A DNA stretch of 50,158 nucleotides from the IMG/VR virus record IMGVR_UViG_3300044644_002471, positions 1-50,158 of that record; one strand, 5' to 3'. This document shows positions 36,301-43,677 of the stretch, piece by piece. The notes under the pieces were generated by a model, which worked only from the letters and a program-made list of their open reading frames with translations, searched no databases and had not been told where the DNA came from. The translations under genes and the position numbers were made by a program. Source of the stretch: a virus. The stretch's first letter is position 1, and each line of letters opens with the position of its first letter.

Positions 36301-36842
36301 CTGTTGATCCTGGGTACCATCATTTTGCAGTAAGGTTTGATACTTATAACGGTTACATGTTCTTGTTTATTGACGGACAACAAATCAATAGATTACAGTT
36401 TCCACCAAGAAAATACAAATTTAATGGGTTTATTAGTAGACCGTTCTTAATTGGAACTTCGTGCTTTACAAACTCTGTACCGCTTTTTAATTATGTACAG
36501 AAACAAACGTCAATTACTGATGGTATCACGATAAAAGATTTTAAAATATACAGCGAACCAATGAATTATTTCGATATTTCATTTCTCGCGAAACGTGGTA
36601 TGGAGATACAGGACATACACTTCAACGTTCCATGCGGTCGACGCGCGTATCTTGAAGAAATTGAACGTTACTTTAAAGCATCTGTACCTGGAACAAAGTC
36701 AGGTTTATATAATGTATTGATAAAAAACAGCGGTATCGTTGATGATAATGTAAAAGGCGTATTAGAGCAAAAAATATTACAGACACTTCAAAGCTCAACA
36801 CCTATATATAGTAAATTAAATAAAATAAAGTGGGAAGACTAA
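33384..36842 (+). CDS. Giant structural protein with C-terminal LamG-like domain
   Basis: 1152 residues, N-terminus unassigned. The middle has scattered propeller-like segments (MWILADNNKFYKYTLDREF near ~825). Residues ~975-1060 read YHHFAVRFDTYNGYMFLFID and GQQINRLQFP, then ISRPFLIGTSCF, a LamG-type jelly roll. The last ~80 residues (RRAYLEEIERYFKASVPGTK, then SGLYNVLIKNSGI) are helical and end KLNKIKWED, probably a docking segment. With the genes at 16883, 20386 and 36846 it makes a set of very large beta proteins typical of complex baseplates or adhesin whiskers. Role inferred from context only. Confidence 0.5.
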   Translation: MEVVSLSSTNFIGLTSNYVYDKTLKFEEEIIYTENGLFFPKAAAFTNANDVATNNYSHLFLSYKAPLTGSVYIQDLNRLDDEGFSTYLAANSINGINGGSIFLVVEEPPTEVNTAKIAMSGTNDLLDNRYLFEIEFIDDALCYIKHENNLNMRYMTVDYLGNITFTKKINYDYLYDLSPQLFYYIYDREQDYIVFYKNISDIAKYVTYDALNETLTLTDPSTGVLTPYTTMSIFKCIDRNEAPNNTKLFDPWVSYKRDQKINTQEIRTDRSIDHIDSNILFNAEYNTLSSNSLDLNALSLKNTNTPENFQSRNNPFSPTKTPAFTEAESDLRDYKRIFSGSNQILGNDNITLGYDAYTTDIVLKSDSITYFHIPQTTYPFIQLNIEEAGLQEAGAIAGDHPLKADKIFKRLGNNKYTSHFGESIEEATGSFLCTWLSGNHNPNAKPIWVDRYYNPSKVSFFGALSTNEIQSVKYKSLLECLAGTVADILKNVTVFDKPSDMVFEPGTYYGYHHYGQDDIRRYILSLNDQLVQENISIIKDTKTMAEIAYEGTEYMLDGSMYGTSSSLSAIQDSGQFTLSFFAHSNDWNTPFAGQFIGNYATDGFGIFNQNTLTPTLYVPTLCGCLIYNTDIQLIKKLNYTSSAEAIIRPSGISSYYVVHDDGQLRRYNASDALLQEIQLDDYSKLISYDSTLTDNYLFYSGINNPDRHIVRNDVAQGTVTDLTNQVLSDLTVRFAYDEARGWYPSGSVSSLLKQASSIDFYNGYFYFTPGKSASRVDDTIYYLRDNNTIIKWDDIEENTSLPVVTAFKTKTVINDFEIDYQNNMWILADNNKFYKYTLDREFILSGTFDNDMYTNYNIGFIADFVDGEYYQQAVITRTGWEQLPPPAATPTDTSLSAQNFNYNVLDLQGNILSSFKYEALSGASIFDPSNSDYLRKFVSNIYPDSNLNVKATLANTFDVTDTITIDLPVSLSAVDPGYHHFAVRFDTYNGYMFLFIDGQQINRLQFPPRKYKFNGFISRPFLIGTSCFTNSVPLFNYVQKQTSITDGITIKDFKIYSEPMNYFDISFLAKRGMEIQDIHFNVPCGRRAYLEEIERYFKASVPGTKSGLYNVLIKNSGIVDDNVKGVLEQKILQTLQSSTPIYSKLNKIKWED

Positions 36843-36845
36843 AAG

Positions 36846-38456
36846 ATGAACATAACACAAATCGTAAAAAAACAAGGATTACAGTTTGATAGACATCTAG
36901 ACTCCACATTTGCACTACCGGTATATGATTTTGAAGAAATAAAAATACAACCGAATGACGTCGCAACTGCCACTGTCATAAATGGAAGACTTAAAAAACT
37001 TTACGAAAATTTTGTATATCTATACAAATCAACGCGCGTTGCATCAAATATTATACCTGTCTCGTCCATCGCTATTGCCGGTGTTAGCGCTTCAACAAAT
37101 GACAATCTCACGTGGAAGCGTAATTTAAGTTCTAACTCTTTTACACAAATGTCATATGAAGGGTTTTACGGTGAAAACAACATTCGCGATATCGCTGTAG
37201 TAAGCAATAAAGATTTAGATAGATATTCAATCTTTTTTTCGACAGGTAAAGATATAGTAGTATATAATAGTGATACAGAAGAGACAACACTTACATTTGC
37301 ACTCTGTACAAATCAGCTAGCTGTAAATTATAATGTAAAGTGGCAAGATATCGTCGATATTGAATTTGGTGATAAAAATCAAATGTATGTACTTGATGTA
37401 AGCGCGAATAAAGTTGCAAAATATGATGTATCAGGGTTTACAACTGACGATACTATCCTTAATAACAGACTGGTCTTTAAAGAGAGCATTGGTGGATACG
37501 GTACATACGATGATAAATTACTCTTCAACACACCACGAGCACTTACAATTCATGATACAAGTGTATATGTGCTTGATAGCGGTAACGGTTGCATAAAGAA
37601 GTACGACGAGAATTTAAATTGGCAGATAACTTATAGATTATTTAGAGATTTTCTATCCGCCTATCCGGTAGATATGGCGAGCGATGTTTACGGTTATATT
37701 TATGTTTTGACTCAAAATGGTTATATATTGAAATATGATAACGACTTTCTTACGAAAGAAACAATAAATTTACTACCACTTTCAAGTGCTGGTGAAACCT
37801 TTAAACAGATAAGTTTTTCACCGACAGAGCCAAATATTGGATATATAACAACAAATAAAAGTATATATAAAATTACTACTGCCAAAGGGTTCAATATAAT
37901 CGGTACATACCTATTTTATCTTAATAATATAAACACAAATGAAAACTTATTGTCATTTTCGTCATTGCAATATGGTACTAACGATAAAAATTTCGTGTTT
38001 TCAACAAATGGTACACGCGGTATATTACGACTATATTATGACAATTTAAATCTCTATGATGTACTGGCAATAAAAGATTTTGATGTATATTCATTTGAGG
38101 ATATCGAAATTAATCGATCTGAATATTTGCAAAACTGGGTATTCAACAAAGCTATAGCCAAGCTTCTCATTAATCATATGAGACTAAGAGATCAAATTAC
38201 AGGAAAATTTCAAGCAAGGAAAGATATGTATGGCAATTTAGTATTACAAGGAACACGCTATTTATTACCTGAAGAACAAAGCATTTTATCTTTTCAGCAA
38301 GATATAACACACTTTATAGGCGCTAATGAGATATTTCAAAATAATATTGTTAACCGGTGCCTGAAGAAACTATTTGATATACAGAACGACATTTACAATA
38401 CTCTTATAGTCGATAAAAAATATGTTTATGATACGAGTGCACCTGTAATTATATAG
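36846..38456 (+). CDS. Structural protein with NHL-like beta-propeller
   Basis: 536 residues. A short helical start (IVKKQGLQFDRHLDSTFALP; NGRLKKLYENFVYLY) leads to blade-like repeats at ~115-370: DIAVVSNKDLDRYSIFFSTG, DIEFGDKNQMYVLDVSANKV, ALTIHDTSVYVLDSGNGCIK, DMASDVYGYIYVLTQNGYIL. The C-terminal ~130 residues are helical (FNKAIAKLLINHMRLRDQIT; NNIVNRCLKKLFDIQNDIYN). The propeller sequence style is like that of the 16883 gene, so the two may be related or interact. It is only 3 bases after the 1152-residue gene, so the pair is probably co-translated. No enzyme motif is seen. Confidence 0.55.
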   Translation: MNITQIVKKQGLQFDRHLDSTFALPVYDFEEIKIQPNDVATATVINGRLKKLYENFVYLYKSTRVASNIIPVSSIAIAGVSASTNDNLTWKRNLSSNSFTQMSYEGFYGENNIRDIAVVSNKDLDRYSIFFSTGKDIVVYNSDTEETTLTFALCTNQLAVNYNVKWQDIVDIEFGDKNQMYVLDVSANKVAKYDVSGFTTDDTILNNRLVFKESIGGYGTYDDKLLFNTPRALTIHDTSVYVLDSGNGCIKKYDENLNWQITYRLFRDFLSAYPVDMASDVYGYIYVLTQNGYILKYDNDFLTKETINLLPLSSAGETFKQISFSPTEPNIGYITTNKSIYKITTAKGFNIIGTYLFYLNNINTNENLLSFSSLQYGTNDKNFVFSTNGTRGILRLYYDNLNLYDVLAIKDFDVYSFEDIEINRSEYLQNWVFNKAIAKLLINHMRLRDQITGKFQARKDMYGNLVLQGTRYLLPEEQSILSFQQDITHFIGANEIFQNNIVNRCLKKLFDIQNDIYNTLIVDKKYVYDTSAPVII

Positions 38457-38484
38457 TACTGTGTGTTGAAAGCACGTATAAGAT

Positions 38485-38492
38485 AATAAATA
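38485..38492 (+). promoter_or_regulatory. NATAAATA late-promoter-like octamer
   Basis: AATAAATA ends 6 bases before the ATG at 38499, in a 42-base gap. Confidence 0.5.
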
Positions 38493-38498
38493 ATTGAA

Positions 38499-39071
38499 AT
38501 GGCAACAATTTCTGTAGTAAAACTAAAGGTAAGACGTGGCCCTGATAATCAAAGAAGGCTCATCACACTCGACAATGGTGAGCTCGGCCTTGTTACAGAC
38601 CCGAGTGCATATCGCTTATTTGTCGGGGATGGCGTAGCGAAAGGCGGTATTAGCACGACGATGAAATTTTTCTACGGTAGCATAACGTCGCCAGCATCTC
38701 TTATATATACACAAGTCGGCGACTTGATTTATAATACTGACGATACACGACTATATGTCTTGACAGGTATAAATTCTGAAAATTTTCCTGATTATTCTAA
38801 TAGGCAAGCATATCAATTTATAGGACCTGCTGTTGATAATACCACTTTACAGTACAACGGTACGGGTAAGATAAGTGTTAAAACTAACGGTATTGATGCT
38901 ACGCAGATATCATCTAATGCTTTTGATTTTACGACAGGTTTCGATAGAGTTACAAGTACAAGTAAAATAAAAATTAACATTAGTAACATAGATGCATCAG
39001 TACTGCCGACATCTAACCCCGGACCCGGTAAATTATGGAACAGCGGTGGGTTTGTAAAAGTAGGAACATAA
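38499..39071 (+). CDS. Short fibre protein with Mtd-N-like head
   Basis: 190 residues. Residues ~6-56 (VKLKVRRGPDNQRRLITLDN, GELGLVTDPSAYRLFVGDGV, AKGG) match the N-terminal head found in many phage fibre and tropism proteins (Mtd-N type: R.G......L..GELG...D...L.VGDG...GG). The rest is beta-rich and includes TLQYNGTGKISVKTNGIDA. The next gene starts with the same head, so the two are paralogous at the N-terminus and probably attach to the same partner. There is no C-terminal variable-repeat or lectin signature, so no diversity-generating retroelement is implied. Confidence 0.7.
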   Translation: MATISVVKLKVRRGPDNQRRLITLDNGELGLVTDPSAYRLFVGDGVAKGGISTTMKFFYGSITSPASLIYTQVGDLIYNTDDTRLYVLTGINSENFPDYSNRQAYQFIGPAVDNTTLQYNGTGKISVKTNGIDATQISSNAFDFTTGFDRVTSTSKIKINISNIDASVLPTSNPGPGKLWNSGGFVKVGT

Positions 39072-39074
39072 CAT

Positions 39075-40907
39075 ATGGCAATTGAAATTTCATCAAATAG
39101 TGTAGTTAAGATCGTTGTAAGACGTGGACCTGATTCAGATAGACGTGTAACGCTACTATCAAATGGCGAATTAGGCTATTCGCAAGATTTACAACGGTTG
39201 TATATAGGTAATGGTATCACATCTGGCGGTATACCGGTAGGCAATAAATTCTTCGGTACTGTACCGACACGGTCCGCATATTTGAGTTTCGCGGAAGAAG
39301 GTGATACGATCTTTGACACTACAACAAAGACACTCTATGGTCTTGATTCCGGTGTTTGGAAAAACATACACCCGAGTTTTCAAGTAAATGTTTTTGAACA
39401 AAGCCTAAACGGCACCTGGAACCTTTCACCTGATGCATTTGCTGATGCGTTTACTTTTGATCCTGCCTATGAACCGTTGTCTGTCGCAGGTATACCTAAT
39501 AAGATAGATTTTAATTCAAACTTTCTCTCGCTATGCGCAGCATATGGTAGTATGTACTTCGGTGACATAAAAACACGAACTGTAAAAAATAATTTTGACG
39601 CAACAGTAAACGTATCTGACGATCTTTACATTAATTCTACAACAGCAAACCCTAACCAAATACAATTAATAGCGCGTAATTTTGCCGGTAATTCTTCTGT
39701 TAGAGGTGTAAGCGGTAACCTCGATGTCGGCGGTCGTAACAACTTATTTCTTACGACAGACAGTAAAAACGCACAGCAAGTCGATGTAAATCAAAATGTT
39801 TACATGCTTAAGACGGGAGGGACATATAACACACCATCGTTCCGTGTTGATGGGGTAAGTAAATTTCTCGATGATGCACACTTCGACAAAAATCTTACAG
39901 TCTATGGTAACTTGAGTGTATACGGCGATCTTTCATATCTTGAAACAGTAATATCCACTACAAGCGCAGTTCAAATTATTAATAAAAATAAAAATGCAAT
40001 AGCGCTTCAAGTATCACAACTAGACAACGCGGTAGATCAAACGTTAGCACGCTTTAGCAGTGATACGGGTTTCCCTGTAATGCAAATTAAAGACGGGCCT
40101 TATGTCGGCATTAACGCAGTTGAGACAGAGACAAGTTCAACAGCAAATTTTTCAGTATATGGTAAAACACTCTTTACTACAAACAATAGCACCTTTACTA
40201 TAAATGCAGGAACAGGTAGTACAAACTTAAACGGAAGAGTGAACATCGGTGGTGTAGTTGATTTCACTACCAGTCCAACAGCAAATACAACATCTAGCAG
40301 TATTCTTGTACTTAATGCCAATAATGAAATAGAACAGCGTTCGATAAATGCCAACGTCTGGGGCGGTAATTACTTACAAGGTGCTTTAACTGATAATTAT
40401 GTACCTAAAAAGCAAACAAGTGTAGCAAATACACTGATTGACTCTTTAATTTTTGATAACGGTACTAATGTTGGTATCGGTACTGCAGTACCTGGAACGT
40501 ACAAGCTGAATGTTAACGGGTCATTCTACAGTACTAGCATTAACACCGGGGCTATAGCATGTGCTAGTGTTGCAGCAACAGGCGCTATAACATGTGATAG
40601 CCTAGCAGCTACTGGTGACGTTGTCGCGTTTTCAACATCTGATAAAAGACTAAAAGACAACATACAAACGATTACCAGCCCGTTGCAGAAATTAAACCAA
40701 ATTTCCGGTGTAAGTTTTGAGTGGAGAGACGATCTACAACATACATACACCGGTAATGATGTAGGCGTTATAGCACAAGAAATTGAAAATATTTTACCAG
40801 AAGCAGTTATAACACGTGAAGACGGCTATAAAGCTGTAAGATATGAAAAAATTATACCTCTTTTAATAGAGGCAATAAAAGAATTGCAATCACAACTTAA
40901 TAAGTAA
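39075..40907 (+). CDS. Tail fibre with Mtd-N-like head and S74 self-cleaving chaperone domain
   Basis: 610 residues. The head at ~8-60 (KIVVRRGPDSDRRVTLLSNG, then YIGNGITSGG) is followed by a shaft; at ~268-400 comes the shared module DKNLTVYGNLSVYGDLSYLE (compare the gene at 25906). The C-terminal ~90 residues are a peptidase-S74 intramolecular chaperone: TSDKRLKDNIQ, then VSFEWRDD, GVIAQEIENILPEAV and KIIPLLIEAIKEL. Ser522 and Lys527 are the expected catalytic dyad. Such domains trimerise the fibre, then cut themselves off, here leaving a ~521-residue mature fibre. A repeated YST.. / SVAATGAITCDSLAATGD linker precedes the cut site. Confidence 0.9.
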   Translation: MAIEISSNSVVKIVVRRGPDSDRRVTLLSNGELGYSQDLQRLYIGNGITSGGIPVGNKFFGTVPTRSAYLSFAEEGDTIFDTTTKTLYGLDSGVWKNIHPSFQVNVFEQSLNGTWNLSPDAFADAFTFDPAYEPLSVAGIPNKIDFNSNFLSLCAAYGSMYFGDIKTRTVKNNFDATVNVSDDLYINSTTANPNQIQLIARNFAGNSSVRGVSGNLDVGGRNNLFLTTDSKNAQQVDVNQNVYMLKTGGTYNTPSFRVDGVSKFLDDAHFDKNLTVYGNLSVYGDLSYLETVISTTSAVQIINKNKNAIALQVSQLDNAVDQTLARFSSDTGFPVMQIKDGPYVGINAVETETSSTANFSVYGKTLFTTNNSTFTINAGTGSTNLNGRVNIGGVVDFTTSPTANTTSSSILVLNANNEIEQRSINANVWGGNYLQGALTDNYVPKKQTSVANTLIDSLIFDNGTNVGIGTAVPGTYKLNVNGSFYSTSINTGAIACASVAATGAITCDSLAATGDVVAFSTSDKRLKDNIQTITSPLQKLNQISGVSFEWRDDLQHTYTGNDVGVIAQEIENILPEAVITREDGYKAVRYEKIIPLLIEAIKELQSQLNK

Positions 40908-40923
40908 ATATATATATAAAAAT

Positions 40924-41508
40924 ATGGCGAAAATTGGATCAGGAGTAGTAAGTGTTGGTTCTGCTGCAGGAGCAGGCAATAGTATCAATGGTATTGACGG
41001 CATTGGGAATGTACAGACTAATATTACAACAAGGGAATCTACATTTATGGGAGGTAACCCTGCAAATCGTAACGCTGCAGGTGCAAAATGCATGCCTAAT
41101 CAGGCACAGAAAACAATTGACCTAGCAAATCTAACTGGCTCGGCATATAGGTATAACGGTACCCCCTCAACCAATGCATGGAAACAAACCGCAATGAGCG
41201 AATTTAAAGGTGCATACACAACAAAACCAACAGCAACGGCTAATGCCGTAGGGAGCGGTGATACTAATTATGGTAATTGTACTATTACATGTACACCACC
41301 GGCTGATGTAGGTGGTATTTGTGCAGTATACATAACACCTACACCGACTAATGGTGTTGCGGGATGGGTGTCGTGCAATGGTGCAAACCAATACGCATTT
41401 AGAGCCAACCTAAACCGAAATTACACTATATATATAAAAGATATTAATAATTGTGGTGCAAATTTAGAAATTAATATAAGCGGTACATATTATACGGGAC
41501 AACAATGA
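40924..41508 (+). CDS. Gly-rich head plus Cys-rich domain; candidate adhesin/fibre tip
   Basis: 194 residues, not recognised. The first ~35 residues are Gly/Ser/Ala/Ile repeats (GSGVVSVGSAAGAGNSINGI). The middle has KTIDLANLTGSAYRYNGTPS. From ~115 six short beta segments carry five Cys (NCTITCTPP; GICAVYITPTP; GWVSCNGANQY; NNCGANLEINISG), like a small Ig/fibronectin-type or jelly-roll domain. It follows the S74 fibre, and its stop overlaps the next start (ATGA). A small tip or cap protein on the fibre is plausible but unproven. Confidence 0.6.
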   Translation: MAKIGSGVVSVGSAAGAGNSINGIDGIGNVQTNITTRESTFMGGNPANRNAAGAKCMPNQAQKTIDLANLTGSAYRYNGTPSTNAWKQTAMSEFKGAYTTKPTATANAVGSGDTNYGNCTITCTPPADVGGICAVYITPTPTNGVAGWVSCNGANQYAFRANLNRNYTIYIKDINNCGANLEINISGTYYTGQQ

Positions 41509-42893
41509 ACTATAACACATCTTTACCTTACGAACAATATATAGCAAATATAATAAACAGAGCTCTTACATACATTGAGGTTCCTGTCGAAGAAACCAAA
41601 AGTATAAATGTATATATTGCAACACGCAACCAAAGTGTACTTGATCACTTTGGTATCTTTGATTTCCCTTTTAAAGAATTCGACGTATCAACAAAACAGA
41701 TACAGGCAATCGATGTATTGACGGGTAAACCTGCTATCATACAGTTACCTAACGCACAAAACGTTTATATTCCTGGTGACCCGAACTTATTATCACCACC
41801 ATCTATCGGTAACCCGTTATTTTTTGATCAGATAACAGAAAAAGATATTGCAGATATACAGTTACTTTTCTGCATATCAATAAAACAATTAAAAGATGCA
41901 GGGTACTTATATGAAACAACAACTAATGTACCAGCTGATTTATTTAAAAAGATATTACGCTTTCAATATATTACAAAAACATTAAATTTTGAAATAGAGC
42001 CTGACATAGCCTCTTTAATGTCTGATTATATTCATTCTATGTGTAATAAAAGATTACACGAGTATATAGATGAAGAAAAATATGATTTACTAACAATGCG
42101 TTATATCGTTAGTAACGCAACGGAAGAGATAAAAGATATCCCGCTCAATACGTTTAAAGAAATCGAGAATTTTTTAAGCGACACAGAGAAAGTAATTACA
42201 GTTTGGAAAAAATTTATAGAAAGATTAATAGATGAGCGAGTTGTCGAATATAATAAAGAATATGAAACAGTCATATCTGATATTACTAATTTAGAGTCAC
42301 GTGAAAGAGAGTTTATAAAATTACAGTACGATAAAGCGATTTCTGATCTTAAAGAAATTGATGTAGATGGTGCGTTACATAAATTTGGTAATGAGACACG
42401 ATTAATATTACGATACCTTCCAAATGACATAAAAACACCGGAAGGCCTACTAAACGTACGAATGTTCTCTACATATGAAAATACCATTCTTGGTGCATTA
42501 ATAGGGAACGGCGTCAACGTACACGAGAAAGATTTAAAGTTTGATTACATAAACACGATTATGGGGTCAAATGGAATCGATGATATATCAGTACAGCTTA
42601 ATGCGAATTATATCGAACAGATAAGAGAAATACGATTAAAACAAATTATTAAACATGCAGATGAACTCGTAAAGACAGTAGAGAGTGAAGCAGACGAGCT
42701 TGATGAAGAAGATCTACTCGAAATACTAGCTTCTATACGTGATTACGAGACATACAGACAACGACTCGAAGAGTATTCAGATATAAGCAGTATCGTGCAG
42801 TATTGGCCGTCAATATTGTTACCTGCTCCTGCGTACGCAGTACGTCTTGATAGTAAACATCAAAGACCGCTAATATTGCAGCTACAAGCTTGA
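41505..42893 (+). CDS. Unknown mostly helical protein, end of the structural block
   Basis: 462 residues. The first ~120 residues are mixed, with a PGDPNLLSPPSIGNPLFFDQ loop. The rest is predominantly helical and very charged (FIERLIDERVVEYNKEYETV; VKTVESEADELDEEDLLEIL), suggesting coiled coils. There is no membrane segment or signal. It overlaps the preceding gene by 4 bases, so it belongs to the structural operon. It could be a fibre connector, a head or neck component, or an assembly factor; the sequence does not decide. Confidence 0.6.
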   Translation: MNYNTSLPYEQYIANIINRALTYIEVPVEETKSINVYIATRNQSVLDHFGIFDFPFKEFDVSTKQIQAIDVLTGKPAIIQLPNAQNVYIPGDPNLLSPPSIGNPLFFDQITEKDIADIQLLFCISIKQLKDAGYLYETTTNVPADLFKKILRFQYITKTLNFEIEPDIASLMSDYIHSMCNKRLHEYIDEEKYDLLTMRYIVSNATEEIKDIPLNTFKEIENFLSDTEKVITVWKKFIERLIDERVVEYNKEYETVISDITNLESREREFIKLQYDKAISDLKEIDVDGALHKFGNETRLILRYLPNDIKTPEGLLNVRMFSTYENTILGALIGNGVNVHEKDLKFDYINTIMGSNGIDDISVQLNANYIEQIREIRLKQIIKHADELVKTVESEADELDEEDLLEILASIRDYETYRQRLEEYSDISSIVQYWPSILLPAPAYAVRLDSKHQRPLILQLQA

Positions 42894-42903
42894 TTTTATA
42901 GCA

Positions 42904-42912
42904 TGATATTAT
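42904..42912 (+). promoter_or_regulatory. Possible extended -10 promoter for the modification cassette
   Basis: TGATATTAT fits TGN plus a -10 hexamer (5 of 6 to TATAAT), 19 bases before the ATG at 42932. No good -35 is visible at 16-18 bases. It is a weak call, but it marks a change from the octamer pattern used upstream. Confidence 0.3.
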
Positions 42913-42931
42913 ACCATATAGGTGTAATCAT

Positions 42932-43675
42932 ATGCAACAAATCAATTCGCTTTGGATAGGGCAAAACTTTTCATTGTTAGAGATGCTAACAATGAAAAGT
43001 TTTATAGATTTTGGGTATGAGTTTCACTTATGGGTTTATGACAAAAAGTTAAAAGATCTCTGTCCCGGCGGTGTTATTATACGCGATGCAAATGAAATTT
43101 TACCAGAGAGTACAATTTTTAGATATGATGGTGGTGGTGATTGTCGTGGTGGTTCTTTAGGCGGGTTTTCAGATTTATTTAGGTATTATTTAATTTATAA
43201 AATCGGCGGCATATATGTCGATATGGATGTAACATGTCTCTCTAAATTTGAGCTTAATGACGAATATGGATTCAGACCACATAGTCTGGTAAGTGCTGTT
43301 GCAAATATACTAAAAGCACCCGCCGGCTGCAGTTTTCTCGAAACATGTATTACATTAACTGAGGCAGCTATCGATAAAACAAATAATGAATGGGTAAAGC
43401 CTGTAAAGATTTTTGCAAATACAGTAAAGGAATATAATCTTGAAAAATACATTTTTCCTAATGAATATTTCGGTAATGACGCAGCGAAAGATATACTAGA
43501 TTATAAAACACAAAATTACTTCTTACTCAAAACCAAGTTACCAAATTACGGTATACATTGGTGTAAGGAGTGTTCACACGGAACATGGTCTTTTCGTGAT
43601 ATATACGATTGGAATTACCCTAAACCCCTCTCACTATACTACAACCTATTGTATAAACATAAACTGATATCATAA
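42932..43675 (+). CDS. GT32-like glycosyltransferase
   Basis: 247 residues. The segment GGFSDLFRYYLIYKIGGIYV at ~77-96 followed by DMDV (Asp97, Asp99) is the signature of GT32/Gly_transf_sug enzymes, where the DxD binds the metal and nucleotide sugar. It starts IPKIIH-like but shorter (INSLWIGQNFSLLEMLTMKS). Such enzymes add hexoses or N-acetylhexosamines to growing glycans and are common in capsule and phage modification loci. There is no membrane segment, so it is cytosolic. It opens the modification cassette and is 2 bases from the AsnB-type gene. Confidence 0.85.
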   Translation: MQQINSLWIGQNFSLLEMLTMKSFIDFGYEFHLWVYDKKLKDLCPGGVIIRDANEILPESTIFRYDGGGDCRGGSLGGFSDLFRYYLIYKIGGIYVDMDVTCLSKFELNDEYGFRPHSLVSAVANILKAPAGCSFLETCITLTEAAIDKTNNEWVKPVKIFANTVKEYNLEKYIFPNEYFGNDAAKDILDYKTQNYFLLKTKLPNYGIHWCKECSHGTWSFRDIYDWNYPKPLSLYYNLLYKHKLIS

Positions 43676-43677
43676 TA

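Noticed and set aside
23552-38492. NATAAATA octamers as mere by-products of TAA stops in AT-rich gaps
   Set aside because: Not fully rejected. Several octamers do overlap upstream TAA stops and intragenic matches exist, but the constant 5-10 base spacing to starts on both strands argues for function. A statistical test is named in the finding.
38499-40907. Diversity-generating retroelement suggested by the Mtd-N-like heads
   Set aside because: No reverse transcriptase, template repeat or C-type-lectin variable region is visible in the window; the head domain is common in ordinary fibres.
42893-42931. Rho-independent terminator between the structural block and the modification cassette
   Set aside because: The 38-base gap holds no GC-rich hairpin followed by a T run, only an extended -10-like site.
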